From positions 1 through 21,660 of the forward strand of contig DASWRI010000085.1 in assembly GCA_036403235.1 (NCBI GenBank): a stretch of DNA of 21,660 nucleotides, given 5' to 3'. The notes beneath the pieces were generated by a model. It made no database searches and was not told the origin of the DNA. It worked only from the letters and a program-made list of their open reading frames with translations. The position numbers were made by a program, and so were the translations under genes. Numbering within the stretch: position 1 is the stretch's first letter; every line of letters starts with the position of its first letter. Positions 4,479 through 13,519 of the stretch are shown here, piece after piece. This DNA is from JBGTFE01 sp036403235 (lineage in GTDB: Bacteria; Acidobacteriota; Blastocatellia; Pyrinomonadales; Pyrinomonadaceae).

Positions 4479-7400
4479 ATGATTGTCAATCCGCTTCAAA
4501 CAAACACCAACGGGCTAGGTCGCCGAACCAGCAAGGCGCCCGAGCGCGTTGATTTTTCAAAAATTTATACATCGGCGCGCATTCCGAATCTTATCGAAGT
4601 GCAGCGCGAATCATACAATCGCTTTTTGCAGATGGACTTGATACCGGAAGAGCGCGAGAACGTCGGTCTGCAGTCGGTTTTCGGCTCGGTTTTCCCCGTC
4701 TCGGATTTTCGCGAAACGGCGACGCTCGAATTTGTCGAGTATCAAATCGGCAACTGGCAGTGCAAGTGCGGAAATTTGGAAGGCCTCGAACATCTTCGCG
4801 CGAACTGTAAAGAATGCGGCGCGAAAATAAAAGTCGACCCGTTTAATCCGGCCGAAGTGCTCTGCAACAACTGCGGAACCTTCAACTCGGTGCGCCCGAA
4901 TTTGTGCTCAAACTGCGGCGAGCCGGTCGGCTTGAAACACAAACACGACCAGCAGGAATGTCAGGAACGCGGAATGAGCTACAGCGTTCCTCTGAAAGTC
5001 AAAATTCGTCTCACCGTTTACGACAAAGACGCGGAAACGGGCGTTTCGACGATTCGCGACATAAAGGAAGAAGACGTATTTTTCGGCGAAATTCCGTTGA
5101 TGACCGACAACGGAACTTTTATCATCAACGGCACGGAGCGCGTCATCGTTTCGCAGCTTCACCGCTCGCCGGGAGTGTTTTTCAAAGGCGACCGCGATTC
5201 ATATTTGGCGAAAATCATTCCGTATCGCGGCTCGTGGGTCGAATTTGAATTTGACCAGAAAGGAATTCTTTACGCGCGTCTCGGAAAACGCAAAATCCTG
5301 GCGACGATTTTTCTTCGCGCGCTCGGACTGTGGCTCAATCCGCAAATCGATATGCGGACGGTTTCCGACAGCATTCTCGAAGAAGTCATCAAAAATTCGG
5401 ACTTTTCAAACGCCGACATTCTGCGCCAGTTTTACGTGATTGACGAAGTGCAGGTTCAGAAAGGCAAATTGTTTGTGACGGTCAAAGAAGACGGCGAAAC
5501 AAATTTGAGCGGAATGCGCGCCGAAGAAACAATCAAAGACGGCAAGGAAGAAATTACGCACGTCGGCAAGAAAATCACAAAAGCGGCGATTCGCGAATTG
5601 AAAAAACTCGGACGCGAAAGAGTCGAAGTTTCGAGCGCCGATTTTGAAGGCGCGATTGCGCTCGACGATGTTGTCAACACCGAAACGGGCGAAGTGATTT
5701 TAGAATCGAACACGGAAGTTACGCCCGCGAAATTGCAGCAGATTGTCGAAGAAGGCGTCGAAAGCTTTTCGGTTTATTTTCCCGAAAAAGACGACATCGG
5801 CGGAATCATCACGCAGACTTTGAAAAAAGACGCGATTTCGAAGCCGGTCGACGCGCTTCTGGAAATTTACCGCAAAATGCGACCCGGCGACCCGCCGACC
5901 GTTCCGACCGCTTATCGTCTGCTCGAAGGAATGTTTTTCGATGCGCGCCGGTTTGATTTATCGCGCGTCGGACGCTTGAAATTCAATATCAAGATGGGCC
6001 GTCCCGAGCGCGACGATTTGGACAATTCGCTTTTGAAAGCGGGCGATTTCTACGAAGTCGTCAACTATCTGCTGCGGATGAGAAAAGACCACGAAAATTA
6101 CAGTCAGGACGATATCGACCACTTGGGAAATCGACGCGTCCGCGCCGTCGGCGAGCTGCTCGAAAATCAATTCCGCATCGGACTCGAAAGAATGGAACGC
6201 GCCATCAAGGAAAAAATGTCTATCCAGCAGGATATGAACACGACGATGCCGCGCGACCTTGTTAATGCGAAGCCGGTAACGGCGGCCGTCCGCGAGTTTT
6301 TTGGCTCGTCGCAGCTTTCGCAGTTTATGGATCAGACGAATCCGCTTTCGGAAATCACGCACAAGCGTCGTCTTTCGGCATTAGGGCCGGGCGGCTTGTC
6401 GCGCGAGCGCGCCGGATTTGAAGTCCGCGACGTTCACCCGACGCACTACGGCCGCATCTGTCCGATTGAAACGCCTGAAGGCCCGAACATCGGTTTGATT
6501 TCAAGCCTTTCGTGCTTTGCGCGAATAAACGAGTTCGGCTTTATCGAATCACCGTATCGAAAGGTCGAAGACGGCCGCGTCATCGAATATGTGAAAATCA
6601 TCAACGGCGGCGGCACCGGTTTGAAACCGCATTCGCACGTTCCTCTGGAAGATGTCGAAGCGGCCAATGCAAAACTCAAAAAAGACGGCCGGATTGCCGA
6701 ATTTGAACCCGAGCCGTTTTATCTGACGGCCTGGGAAGAAGACAAATACGTTATCGGTCAGGCGAATATCGAGCTGAACGAAAAAGGAAATATTGTCAAC
6801 GAGCGCAACGCGGCCAGAAAGAAAGGCGAATTTATTACGGCTGACAGCGATGAAATTCAATATATGGACGTCAGTCCGAAACAACTCGTTTCGGTCGCTG
6901 CTTCGTTAGTTCCGTTTCTCGAAAACGACGATGCGAACCGCGCTCTGATGGGCTCGAACATGCAGCGTCAATCGGTTCCGCTCCTGCGCGCCGAAGCGCC
7001 GTATGTCGGAACGGGAATGGAAGCGGTCGCCGCGCGCGACTCGGGCGCGGTCGTCATCGCCAAACGCGACGGCGTCGTCGATTACGTCGATTCCGAGCGC
7101 ATCATCGTTAAAGCCGACCATCAGGTTGACGGCACGATTTCGCGCGAAGTGACGGCGGACATTTACTCGCTCGTTAAATTTACGCGCTCGAATCAAAACA
7201 CCTGTATCAATCAAAGAGCAATTGTGCAGGTTGGCGAACGCGTCAAAAAAGGACAGGTTATCGCCGACGGGCCGTGCACCGACAGGGGCGAGCTCGCTCT
7301 CGGCAGAAACGTGCTCGTCGCGTTTATGTCGTGGCGCGGCTATAACTTCGAAGACGCGATTCTGGTTTCGGAACGTCTCGTCAAAGAAGATTATTACACT

Positions 7401-8930
7401 TCGATTCACATCGAGGAGCTCGAAATCGAAGCGCGCGACACCAAACTCGGGCCGGAAGAAATCACGCGCGATATTCCGAACGTCGGCGAAGTTATGCTTC
7501 GCGATTTGGACGAATCGGGCATTATCCGTATCGGAGCGCAGGTCAAACCCGGCTCGATTCTCGTCGGAAAAGTGACGCCGAAGGGCGAAACGCAGCTGAC
7601 GGCGGAAGAAAAACTGCTTCGCGCCATCTTCGGCGAAAAAGCTGGAGACGTCAAAGACGCTTCGTTGACCTGCCCGCCGGGAATCGACGGAACGGTCGTC
7701 GACGTGCAGGTTTTCACGCGCAAAGGTCAGGATAAAGACGAGCGCAGCTTAGACATCGAATCTTTGGAAGAAGACGCGTTGAGACGCGACCTCGAAGACG
7801 AAATTCGTATTTTGAGCGAGCAGCGCGACGAGCGTATCTACGAGCTTTTCGAAGGCCGCAAGCTGACGAAAGATTTAACCGACGGCAAAGACGTCATTTT
7901 GAAAAAAGGCGAAACTTTGACGCGCGAAATGCTTTCGGACGTCGACGCCCGCCTGCTTCGCAAAGCCGAAGTGGCCGCCGGAACGATTGATATCGCCGGA
8001 GAAATCAAGGAATACGAACAGCGCACGACGCGTCAGATAAACATTTTGAGCGACATCTACGAGGAAAAAATCACCAAATTAAAACAGGGTGACGAGCTTC
8101 CGCCGGGAGTTATCAAAATGGTGAAAGTTTTCGTCGCCATGAAGCGCAAGCTTTCGGTCGGCGACAAAATGGCCGGTCGTCACGGCAACAAGGGCGTCAT
8201 CGCTCGCATTCTGCCGGAAGAAGACATGCCTTACTTGCCGGACGGAACGCCGGTCGATATCGTCCTCAATCCGCTCGGCGTGCCTTCGCGTATGAACGTC
8301 GGCCAGATTCTGGAAACGCATCTCGGCTGGGCGGCGCGCGTTCTCGGACTTCATTTCGCAACGCCGGTTTTTGACGGCGCGAGCGAAAAGGAAATCAAGG
8401 AATATATCGGCAAGGCGAACGACCGTTTCGACGAACTCGGTATTCCGCCGTCGGTCGGGCCTTCGGGCAAAACTCGTCTGTATGACGGCTTGACGGGCGA
8501 ACAGTTCGAGCAGAAAGTAACCGTCGGTTACATTTATATGCTCAAACTCTCGCATCTGGTCGACGATAAGATTCACGCTCGCTCAATCGGGCCTTACAGC
8601 TTGATTACGCAGCAGCCTCTCGGCGGTAAAGCGCAGTTCGGCGGCCAGCGTTTCGGCGAGATGGAAGTCTGGGCGCTCGAAGCCTACGGCGCGGCGCATA
8701 TCTTACAGGAATTGTTGACCTGTAAATCCGACGACGTTGCCGGACGCTCGAAGATTTACGAAACAATCGTCAAAGGCGAGTCGAATTTCGAGCCGGGCAT
8801 TCCCGAATCGTTCAACGTTCTCGTGCGCGAACTGCAATCGCTCTGTCTGGACGTCGAGCTCATCACCGAAGATGAAATCGACCCCGAAGAAGTGGCGGCA
8901 GGCGTCGGCGAAGTGGTAGGTGCAGATTAA
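4479..8930 (+). CDS. rpoB: RNA polymerase beta subunit with a cysteine-rich insert
   Basis: 1483 residues (E. coli 1342). Core blocks are intact: the rifampicin pocket (about 609-637, GSSQLSQFMDQTNPLSEITH; Asp618, His628 and Ser633 correspond to wild-type E. coli 516, 526 and 531), HPTHYGRICPIETPEGPNIG, GYNFEDAILVSE, KMAGRHGNKGVI and the C-terminal GGKAQFGGQRFGEMEVWALE. Between VEYQIGN and ECQERGMSYS, where most RpoB proteins have about eight residues, lie about 65 residues with Cys at 95, 97, 110, 113, 129, 132, 143 and 146, compatible with two zinc ribbons. Another accessory region (about 330-435) sits in the lobe. The ATG at 4479 has no Shine-Dalgarno; the frame is closed upstream by a TAA at 4434, so no longer start exists. 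Confidence 0.97.
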   Translation: MIVNPLQTNTNGLGRRTSKAPERVDFSKIYTSARIPNLIEVQRESYNRFLQMDLIPEERENVGLQSVFGSVFPVSDFRETATLEFVEYQIGNWQCKCGNLEGLEHLRANCKECGAKIKVDPFNPAEVLCNNCGTFNSVRPNLCSNCGEPVGLKHKHDQQECQERGMSYSVPLKVKIRLTVYDKDAETGVSTIRDIKEEDVFFGEIPLMTDNGTFIINGTERVIVSQLHRSPGVFFKGDRDSYLAKIIPYRGSWVEFEFDQKGILYARLGKRKILATIFLRALGLWLNPQIDMRTVSDSILEEVIKNSDFSNADILRQFYVIDEVQVQKGKLFVTVKEDGETNLSGMRAEETIKDGKEEITHVGKKITKAAIRELKKLGRERVEVSSADFEGAIALDDVVNTETGEVILESNTEVTPAKLQQIVEEGVESFSVYFPEKDDIGGIITQTLKKDAISKPVDALLEIYRKMRPGDPPTVPTAYRLLEGMFFDARRFDLSRVGRLKFNIKMGRPERDDLDNSLLKAGDFYEVVNYLLRMRKDHENYSQDDIDHLGNRRVRAVGELLENQFRIGLERMERAIKEKMSIQQDMNTTMPRDLVNAKPVTAAVREFFGSSQLSQFMDQTNPLSEITHKRRLSALGPGGLSRERAGFEVRDVHPTHYGRICPIETPEGPNIGLISSLSCFARINEFGFIESPYRKVEDGRVIEYVKIINGGGTGLKPHSHVPLEDVEAANAKLKKDGRIAEFEPEPFYLTAWEEDKYVIGQANIELNEKGNIVNERNAARKKGEFITADSDEIQYMDVSPKQLVSVAASLVPFLENDDANRALMGSNMQRQSVPLLRAEAPYVGTGMEAVAARDSGAVVIAKRDGVVDYVDSERIIVKADHQVDGTISREVTADIYSLVKFTRSNQNTCINQRAIVQVGERVKKGQVIADGPCTDRGELALGRNVLVAFMSWRGYNFEDAILVSERLVKEDYYTSIHIEELEIEARDTKLGPEEITRDIPNVGEVMLRDLDESGIIRIGAQVKPGSILVGKVTPKGETQLTAEEKLLRAIFGEKAGDVKDASLTCPPGIDGTVVDVQVFTRKGQDKDERSLDIESLEEDALRRDLEDEIRILSEQRDERIYELFEGRKLTKDLTDGKDVILKKGETLTREMLSDVDARLLRKAEVAAGTIDIAGEIKEYEQRTTRQINILSDIYEEKITKLKQGDELPPGVIKMVKVFVAMKRKLSVGDKMAGRHGNKGVIARILPEEDMPYLPDGTPVDIVLNPLGVPSRMNVGQILETHLGWAARVLGLHFATPVFDGASEKEIKEYIGKANDRFDELGIPPSVGPSGKTRLYDGLTGEQFEQKVTVGYIYMLKLSHLVDDKIHARSIGPYSLITQQPLGGKAQFGGQRFGEMEVWALEAYGAAHILQELLTCKSDDVAGRSKIYETIVKGESNFEPGIPESFNVLVRELQSLCLDVELITEDEIDPEEVAAGVGEVVGAD

Positions 8931-8931
8931 T

Positions 8932-9019
8932 AGTTGCAGAGTTACCGAAGTTACCGAAGTTGCAAAATTAGAAGAAATTTCTTAACTCTGCAACTTCGGT
9001 AACTCAGCCAACTCTGTGA
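8932..9019. repeat. rpoB-rpoC intergenic repeat with competing hairpins
   Basis: The gap is almost wholly made of one word and its inverse. GTTACCGAA occurs twice in tandem (8941-8949 and 8950-8958). Stem A pairs 8932-8944 with 8983-8995 (13 perfect pairs). Stem B pairs 8949-8964 (AGTTACCGAAGTTGCA) with 8989-9004 (16 perfect pairs). They share 8989-8995, so they exclude each other. A further AACTCTG at 9010-9016 can pair with CAGAGTT at 8937-8943 and would enclose stem B. The rpoC Shine-Dalgarno GGAG (9027-9030) comes right after. No U-tract follows, so it is not a terminator. Confidence 0.8.
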
Positions 9020-9034
9020 ACTTTTTGGAGAAAT

Positions 9035-12000
9035 ATGTTTCGATTGCAAAACGATAATAAAACACAATTAACCCCGAATTTTGAGGCGATTCGCATCTCG
9101 CTGGCGTCGCCCGATAAAATTAAATCATGGTCGCACGGCGAGGTGACCAAACCCGAAACGATTAACTACCGCACGTTTAAGCCGGAGCGCGACGGGCTTT
9201 TCTGCGCGCGCATTTTCGGTCCGGTCTCGGATTGGGAATGTCTCTGCGGAAAATATAAAAGAATGAAGCACCGCGGCGTTATCTGCGACAAATGCGGTGT
9301 CGAAGTGACGCAGTCAAAAGTGCGCCGCGAGCGTCTCGGTCACGTCGATTTGGCCTCGCCCTGCTCGCACGTATGGTTTTTTAAAGGCCTGCCTTCGCGC
9401 ATCGGACATCTTCTCGACATTACGCTTCGCGACCTCGAAAAAATTCTCTATTTCGAGACTTACATCGTCGTCGACGGGGGCGAAGTTCCGGGACTCAAGG
9501 AAAAAGATTTGCTGACCGACGAGCGTTACCGCGAATTGATGCGCGACTACCCGCACCAATTCGTCGCCAAAATGGGCGCGGAAGCCATCAAAGAGCTTTT
9601 GATGAAAGTCAACGTCGCCGAGCTCGTCGGCGATTTGCGCCAGAAAATGCGCGAAGAAAATTCGCAGCAGAAAAAACTGAAATATTCCAAGCGTTTGAAG
9701 GTCGCGAACTCGTTTCTTCGTTCGGGCAATAATCCCGAATGGATGATTCTGGACGTGATTCCGGTCATTCCGCCGGAACTTCGCCCGCTTGTGCCTCTCG
9801 ACGGCGGACGTTTTGCGACGTCGGATTTGAACGACCTTTATCGCCGCGTTATCAACCGCAACAACCGTCTCAAAAAATTGATGGAGCTGCGCGCGCCGGA
9901 AGTCATCGTCCGCAACGAAAAGCGCATGCTTCAGGAAGCGGTCGACGCACTTTTCGACAACGGCCGTCGCGGTCGTGTCTTACGCGGCGCGAACAATCGC
10001 CCGCTCAAATCTTTGTCGGGAACGCTCAAAGGAAAACAGGGACGTTTTCGTCAAAATCTTCTCGGAAAACGCGTCGATTATTCGGGACGCTCGGTTATCG
10101 TCGTCGGGCCGGAATTGAAATTGCATCAATGCGGCTTGCCCAAGAAAATGGCTCTGGAATTATTCAAACCGTTTATCTATAACAAATTGGAGCGCGACGC
10201 GCACGCCGCGACGATTAAGCAGGCACGCGAAATGGTCGAACGCCAGGAGCCGATTGTCTGGGACATTCTCGAAGAAGTCATCCGCGAGCACCCGGTTCTT
10301 TTGAACCGCGCGCCGACGCTTCACCGTCTCGGAATTCAGGCGTTTGAGCCGGTTCTCGTCGAAGGCAAGGCGATTAAAATTCACCCGCTCGTCTGCACGG
10401 CGTTTAACGCCGACTTTGACGGCGACCAGATGGCGGTTCACATTCCGCTTTCGGCCGAAGCGCAGATTGAAGCGAGCGTGCTCATGCTGGCGTCGAACAA
10501 CTTGCTTTCGCCCGCATCGGGACAACCGATTACCGTTCCTTCGCAGGACATCGTTCTCGGCTGTTATTACCTGACGCTCGACCGCGAAAATATGAAAGGC
10601 GAAAACAAAGCCTTTAATTCGGTCGATGACGTTCTGCTCGCGCTCGATGCCAAAGCGGTCGAAACGCAGACCAAAATTCGTCTGCGCTGGAAAGGCGATT
10701 TGATTGATTTGACCAAAGAGCACAACATGCAGGACGTTATGCGCGCCACCATCAGAGAAGCGGTCGACCGTGTTATCGAGACGACCGTCGGACGCGTTAT
10801 CTTAAACGAACGCCTGACGCGCGACGGCTTGCCGTATGTCAACGGAACGCTGAAAAAGAAAGGCTTGCAGTCGCTGGTCAGCTTCTGCCACTTGAAGCTC
10901 GGACACGAACAAACGGTCGCTCTGCTCGACGATTTGAAAACGATGGGCTTTCTTTCGGCGACAAAAGCGGGAATTTCCATCGGCATCGACGATATGGTCA
11001 CGCCTTCGAGCAAAAAAGGAATCATCGCAGATGCGCGTAAGGAAGTCGACAAGCTTCAAAAGCAATACGAAGATGCGACAATGACAAATATGGAGCGCGT
11101 CAACAAAGTTACGGCGATTTGGTCAGACGTAACAGACCGCGTGGCGAAGGAAATGTTTCTGGCAATGCACAAACGCGAAGAAGAGCGCCAGGAACTGAAT
11201 CCGATTTTGGTTATGGCCGATTCGGGCGCGCGCGGTTCGGAAGCGCAGATTCGTCAGCTGGCCGGTATGCGCGGCCTGATGGCGAAACCTTCGGGCGAAA
11301 TTATCGAAACGCCGATTGTCGCCAACTTCCGCGAAGGCCTGAACGTTTTGCAATACTTTATTTCGACGCACGGCGCGCGTAAAGGTCTGGCCGACACGGC
11401 TCTCAAAACGGCCGACTCGGGCTACCTGACGCGCCGGCTGGTTGACGTCGCGCAGGACGTTATCGTCTCCGAACAGGATTGCGGCACGTTGCGCGGAATC
11501 TGGGCGGAAGCGATTATTCGAAACGGCGAAGAAGTCGAATCTCTACGCGACCGCATCGTCGGCTGCACGAGCCTGGACGACATCGTCGACCCGGTTGACA
11601 GCACGACGATTGTCGAAGCAAACACGGAAATCGACGAAGATTTGGCCGCGCAGGTACAGCTTTCCGGCTTAATCCGCGTTCGTATCCGCTCGCCGCTGAC
11701 GTGCGAATCGCGTCGCGGCATCTGCGTCAAATGTTACGGCCGCAACCTGGCTACCGGAAACACGGTCGAAATCGGCGAAGCCGTCGGCGTTATCGCCGCC
11801 CAATCAATCGGCGAACCGGGAACGCAGCTCACGATGAGAACGTTCCACGTCGGCGGAACGGCGCGGCTCGAACAGGAAACCAAACACGCCGCGGCGATGG
11901 ACGGAACGGTCAAATATCTCGAAGATATGCGCGTCATCAAAAACCGCGCGGGCGAGCTCATCTCGATGAAACGCCAGCCTTCGGAGCTTGCTTTGATTGA

Positions 12001-13330
12001 CGACCGCGACCGCGAAGTCGCTCGTTATCAAATCGTTTACGGCGCGCACGTTCACGTCAAAGACGGTCAAAAAGTCAAGGAAGACGATTTGCTCGCGACG
12101 TGGGACCCGTTTACTTTCGCGATTTTGACGGAAGTTTCGGGCGTCGTGAAATTCCAGGATTTGAAGGAAGGCAAAACGCTCGAAGAAGACATCGATAAGG
12201 TTTCCGGCCAGAAACGCCTCGTGGTTAAGGATTCGGATGAAAAATCTCAGCCGCGTCTGGAAATCCGCGACGGCAACAAGGTTTTGAAAACTTATCAGAT
12301 GCCGATTCGTTCGAATTTGCACGTCGAAGACGCCGCGGAAGTCGAAGCGGGCGATATCATCGCGAAAATCCCGCGTGAGACGACCAAGACGAAAGACATC
12401 GTCGGCGGTCTGCCGCGCGTCGTCGAGCTTTTCGAAGCGCGTCGTCCGGGCGAAACGGCCGTTATGTCCGAAATCGACGGAAGCGTCAAATTCGGCGCCA
12501 TCGCCAAGGGCAAACGCAAACTGATTGTCGTCGGCGACGACGGTGAAGAAAGAGAATACGACATTCCGCGCGGAACGCACGTTTCCGTTCAGGAAGGCGA
12601 CCGCGTCAAAGCGGGCGAGCCTTTGATGGACGGGCCGCTCAATCCGCACGACATCCTGCGCGTTCTCGGTATGGAACAGCTTCAGGAATATCTGGTTAAC
12701 GAAATTCAGGAAGTTTATCGTCTGCAGGGCGTCAACATCAACGACAAGCACATCGAAGTCATCGTCAGACAGATGCTTCGCTGGGTGAAAATCAAAGATG
12801 TCGGCGACACGGATTTTCTGCTCGAAGAACAGGTCGACCGTTTCCGTTACGAAGACGAAAATCGCCGCGTCATGGAAGAAGACAAACAGCCCGCCAGCGC
12901 CGAACCGCTTCTGCTCGGTATCACGAAGGCTTCGCTTTCGACCGATTCGTTTATCTCGGCGGCGTCGTTCCAGGAAACGACCCGCGTTTTGACCGAAGCG
13001 GCGATTTCGGGACGCGTCGATTATCTGCGCGGATTGAAGGAAAACGTCATCATGGGACGACTGATTCCGGCCGGAACGGGTATGAAATACTATCGCAACG
13101 TAAAAGTTGCGCCCGACCCGACCGAGAATCAGAAGAAAGAAGAGGATTACGACGATTTTTCGACGATGACGGGCGGTTTGGATTTACCCGTCCCGATGGA
13201 TATGCCGGGCGTTGACACGGACGAAGGCTATGACGAAGCCGAAGAGACGCTCGACGAATTCGCTCTCGAAGAAGAAGAAGTCTATGACGATTCGCTCAGC
13301 GCGGACATCGACATCGACGACGATTTTTAA
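9035..13330 (+). CDS. rpoC: RNA polymerase beta-prime subunit
   Basis: 1431 residues (E. coli 1407). The N-terminal zinc site has Cys69, 71, 84 and 87. The catalytic magnesium motif NADFDGD has Asp460, 462 and 464, the same numbers as in E. coli. The second zinc site is Cys816, 890, 897 and 900. Bridge helix and trigger loop blocks are present (MADSGARGSEAQIRQLAGMRG and THGARKGLADTALKTADSGY). An accessory region of barrel-like repeats (about 990-1195) lies in the usual insertion place. The last about 65 residues are very acidic and end DSLSADIDIDDDF. The start ATG follows GGAG by four bases. The gene is followed 21 nt later by a strong terminator that closes the transcription unit. Confidence 0.98.
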   Translation: MFRLQNDNKTQLTPNFEAIRISLASPDKIKSWSHGEVTKPETINYRTFKPERDGLFCARIFGPVSDWECLCGKYKRMKHRGVICDKCGVEVTQSKVRRERLGHVDLASPCSHVWFFKGLPSRIGHLLDITLRDLEKILYFETYIVVDGGEVPGLKEKDLLTDERYRELMRDYPHQFVAKMGAEAIKELLMKVNVAELVGDLRQKMREENSQQKKLKYSKRLKVANSFLRSGNNPEWMILDVIPVIPPELRPLVPLDGGRFATSDLNDLYRRVINRNNRLKKLMELRAPEVIVRNEKRMLQEAVDALFDNGRRGRVLRGANNRPLKSLSGTLKGKQGRFRQNLLGKRVDYSGRSVIVVGPELKLHQCGLPKKMALELFKPFIYNKLERDAHAATIKQAREMVERQEPIVWDILEEVIREHPVLLNRAPTLHRLGIQAFEPVLVEGKAIKIHPLVCTAFNADFDGDQMAVHIPLSAEAQIEASVLMLASNNLLSPASGQPITVPSQDIVLGCYYLTLDRENMKGENKAFNSVDDVLLALDAKAVETQTKIRLRWKGDLIDLTKEHNMQDVMRATIREAVDRVIETTVGRVILNERLTRDGLPYVNGTLKKKGLQSLVSFCHLKLGHEQTVALLDDLKTMGFLSATKAGISIGIDDMVTPSSKKGIIADARKEVDKLQKQYEDATMTNMERVNKVTAIWSDVTDRVAKEMFLAMHKREEERQELNPILVMADSGARGSEAQIRQLAGMRGLMAKPSGEIIETPIVANFREGLNVLQYFISTHGARKGLADTALKTADSGYLTRRLVDVAQDVIVSEQDCGTLRGIWAEAIIRNGEEVESLRDRIVGCTSLDDIVDPVDSTTIVEANTEIDEDLAAQVQLSGLIRVRIRSPLTCESRRGICVKCYGRNLATGNTVEIGEAVGVIAAQSIGEPGTQLTMRTFHVGGTARLEQETKHAAAMDGTVKYLEDMRVIKNRAGELISMKRQPSELALIDDRDREVARYQIVYGAHVHVKDGQKVKEDDLLATWDPFTFAILTEVSGVVKFQDLKEGKTLEEDIDKVSGQKRLVVKDSDEKSQPRLEIRDGNKVLKTYQMPIRSNLHVEDAAEVEAGDIIAKIPRETTKTKDIVGGLPRVVELFEARRPGETAVMSEIDGSVKFGAIAKGKRKLIVVGDDGEEREYDIPRGTHVSVQEGDRVKAGEPLMDGPLNPHDILRVLGMEQLQEYLVNEIQEVYRLQGVNINDKHIEVIVRQMLRWVKIKDVGDTDFLLEEQVDRFRYEDENRRVMEEDKQPASAEPLLLGITKASLSTDSFISAASFQETTRVLTEAAISGRVDYLRGLKENVIMGRLIPAGTGMKYYRNVKVAPDPTENQKKEEDYDDFSTMTGGLDLPVPMDMPGVDTDEGYDEAEETLDEFALEEEEVYDDSLSADIDIDDDF

Positions 13331-13351
13331 TCGCCGATTCGACAAACGAAT

Positions 13352-13390
13352 AAAAAAGCCGGAAGATGATTTTCTTCCGGCTTTTTTTTT
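13352..13390 (+). terminator. Intrinsic terminator after rpoC
   Basis: GCCGGAAGA (13358-13366) pairs with TCTTCCGGC (13373-13381) around a six-base loop. It is flanked by six A before and nine T after (13382-13390), which extend the stem and give a full U-tract. It ends the tuf/ribosomal/rpoBC unit and separates it from the LysM gene. Confidence 0.93.
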
Positions 13391-13435
13391 GTGAAAAAAG
13401 GTTTTTTGCGCCGCCGTCTGTGATTTAAAAATTTA

Positions 13436-13464
13436 TTGACATTTACACGCGAAATGACTATTAT
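13436..13464 (+). promoter_or_regulatory. Sigma70-type promoter of the LysM gene
   Basis: A consensus -35 TTGACA (13436-13441) is followed, after exactly 17 nt, by TATTAT (13459-13464), one mismatch from the -10 consensus. The expected start of transcription is about 13471, leaving a leader of about 50 nt with AAGGAG (13505-13510) nine bases before the ATG at 13520. This is the best promoter in the window and suggests steady, strong transcription. Confidence 0.85.
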
Positions 13465-13519
13465 CCGTTCTACCGTATAACTTAACCCAAATAATTATAA
13501 ACAAAAGGAGATTTGCTAT

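Noticed and set aside
6303..6390. Rifampicin-resistance changes in RpoB
   Set aside because: The pocket residues equivalent to E. coli Asp516, His526 and Ser531 are wild type.
8941..8958. Possible CRISPR-like tandem repeat (GTTACCGAA twice)
   Set aside because: Only two adjacent 9-bp copies without spacers; part of the inverted-repeat element between rpoB and rpoC.
11804..12751. A 315-codon open frame on the - strand
   Set aside because: Antisense to conserved rpoC domains; composition is a codon shadow (Phe/Asp/Arg-rich), with no domain.
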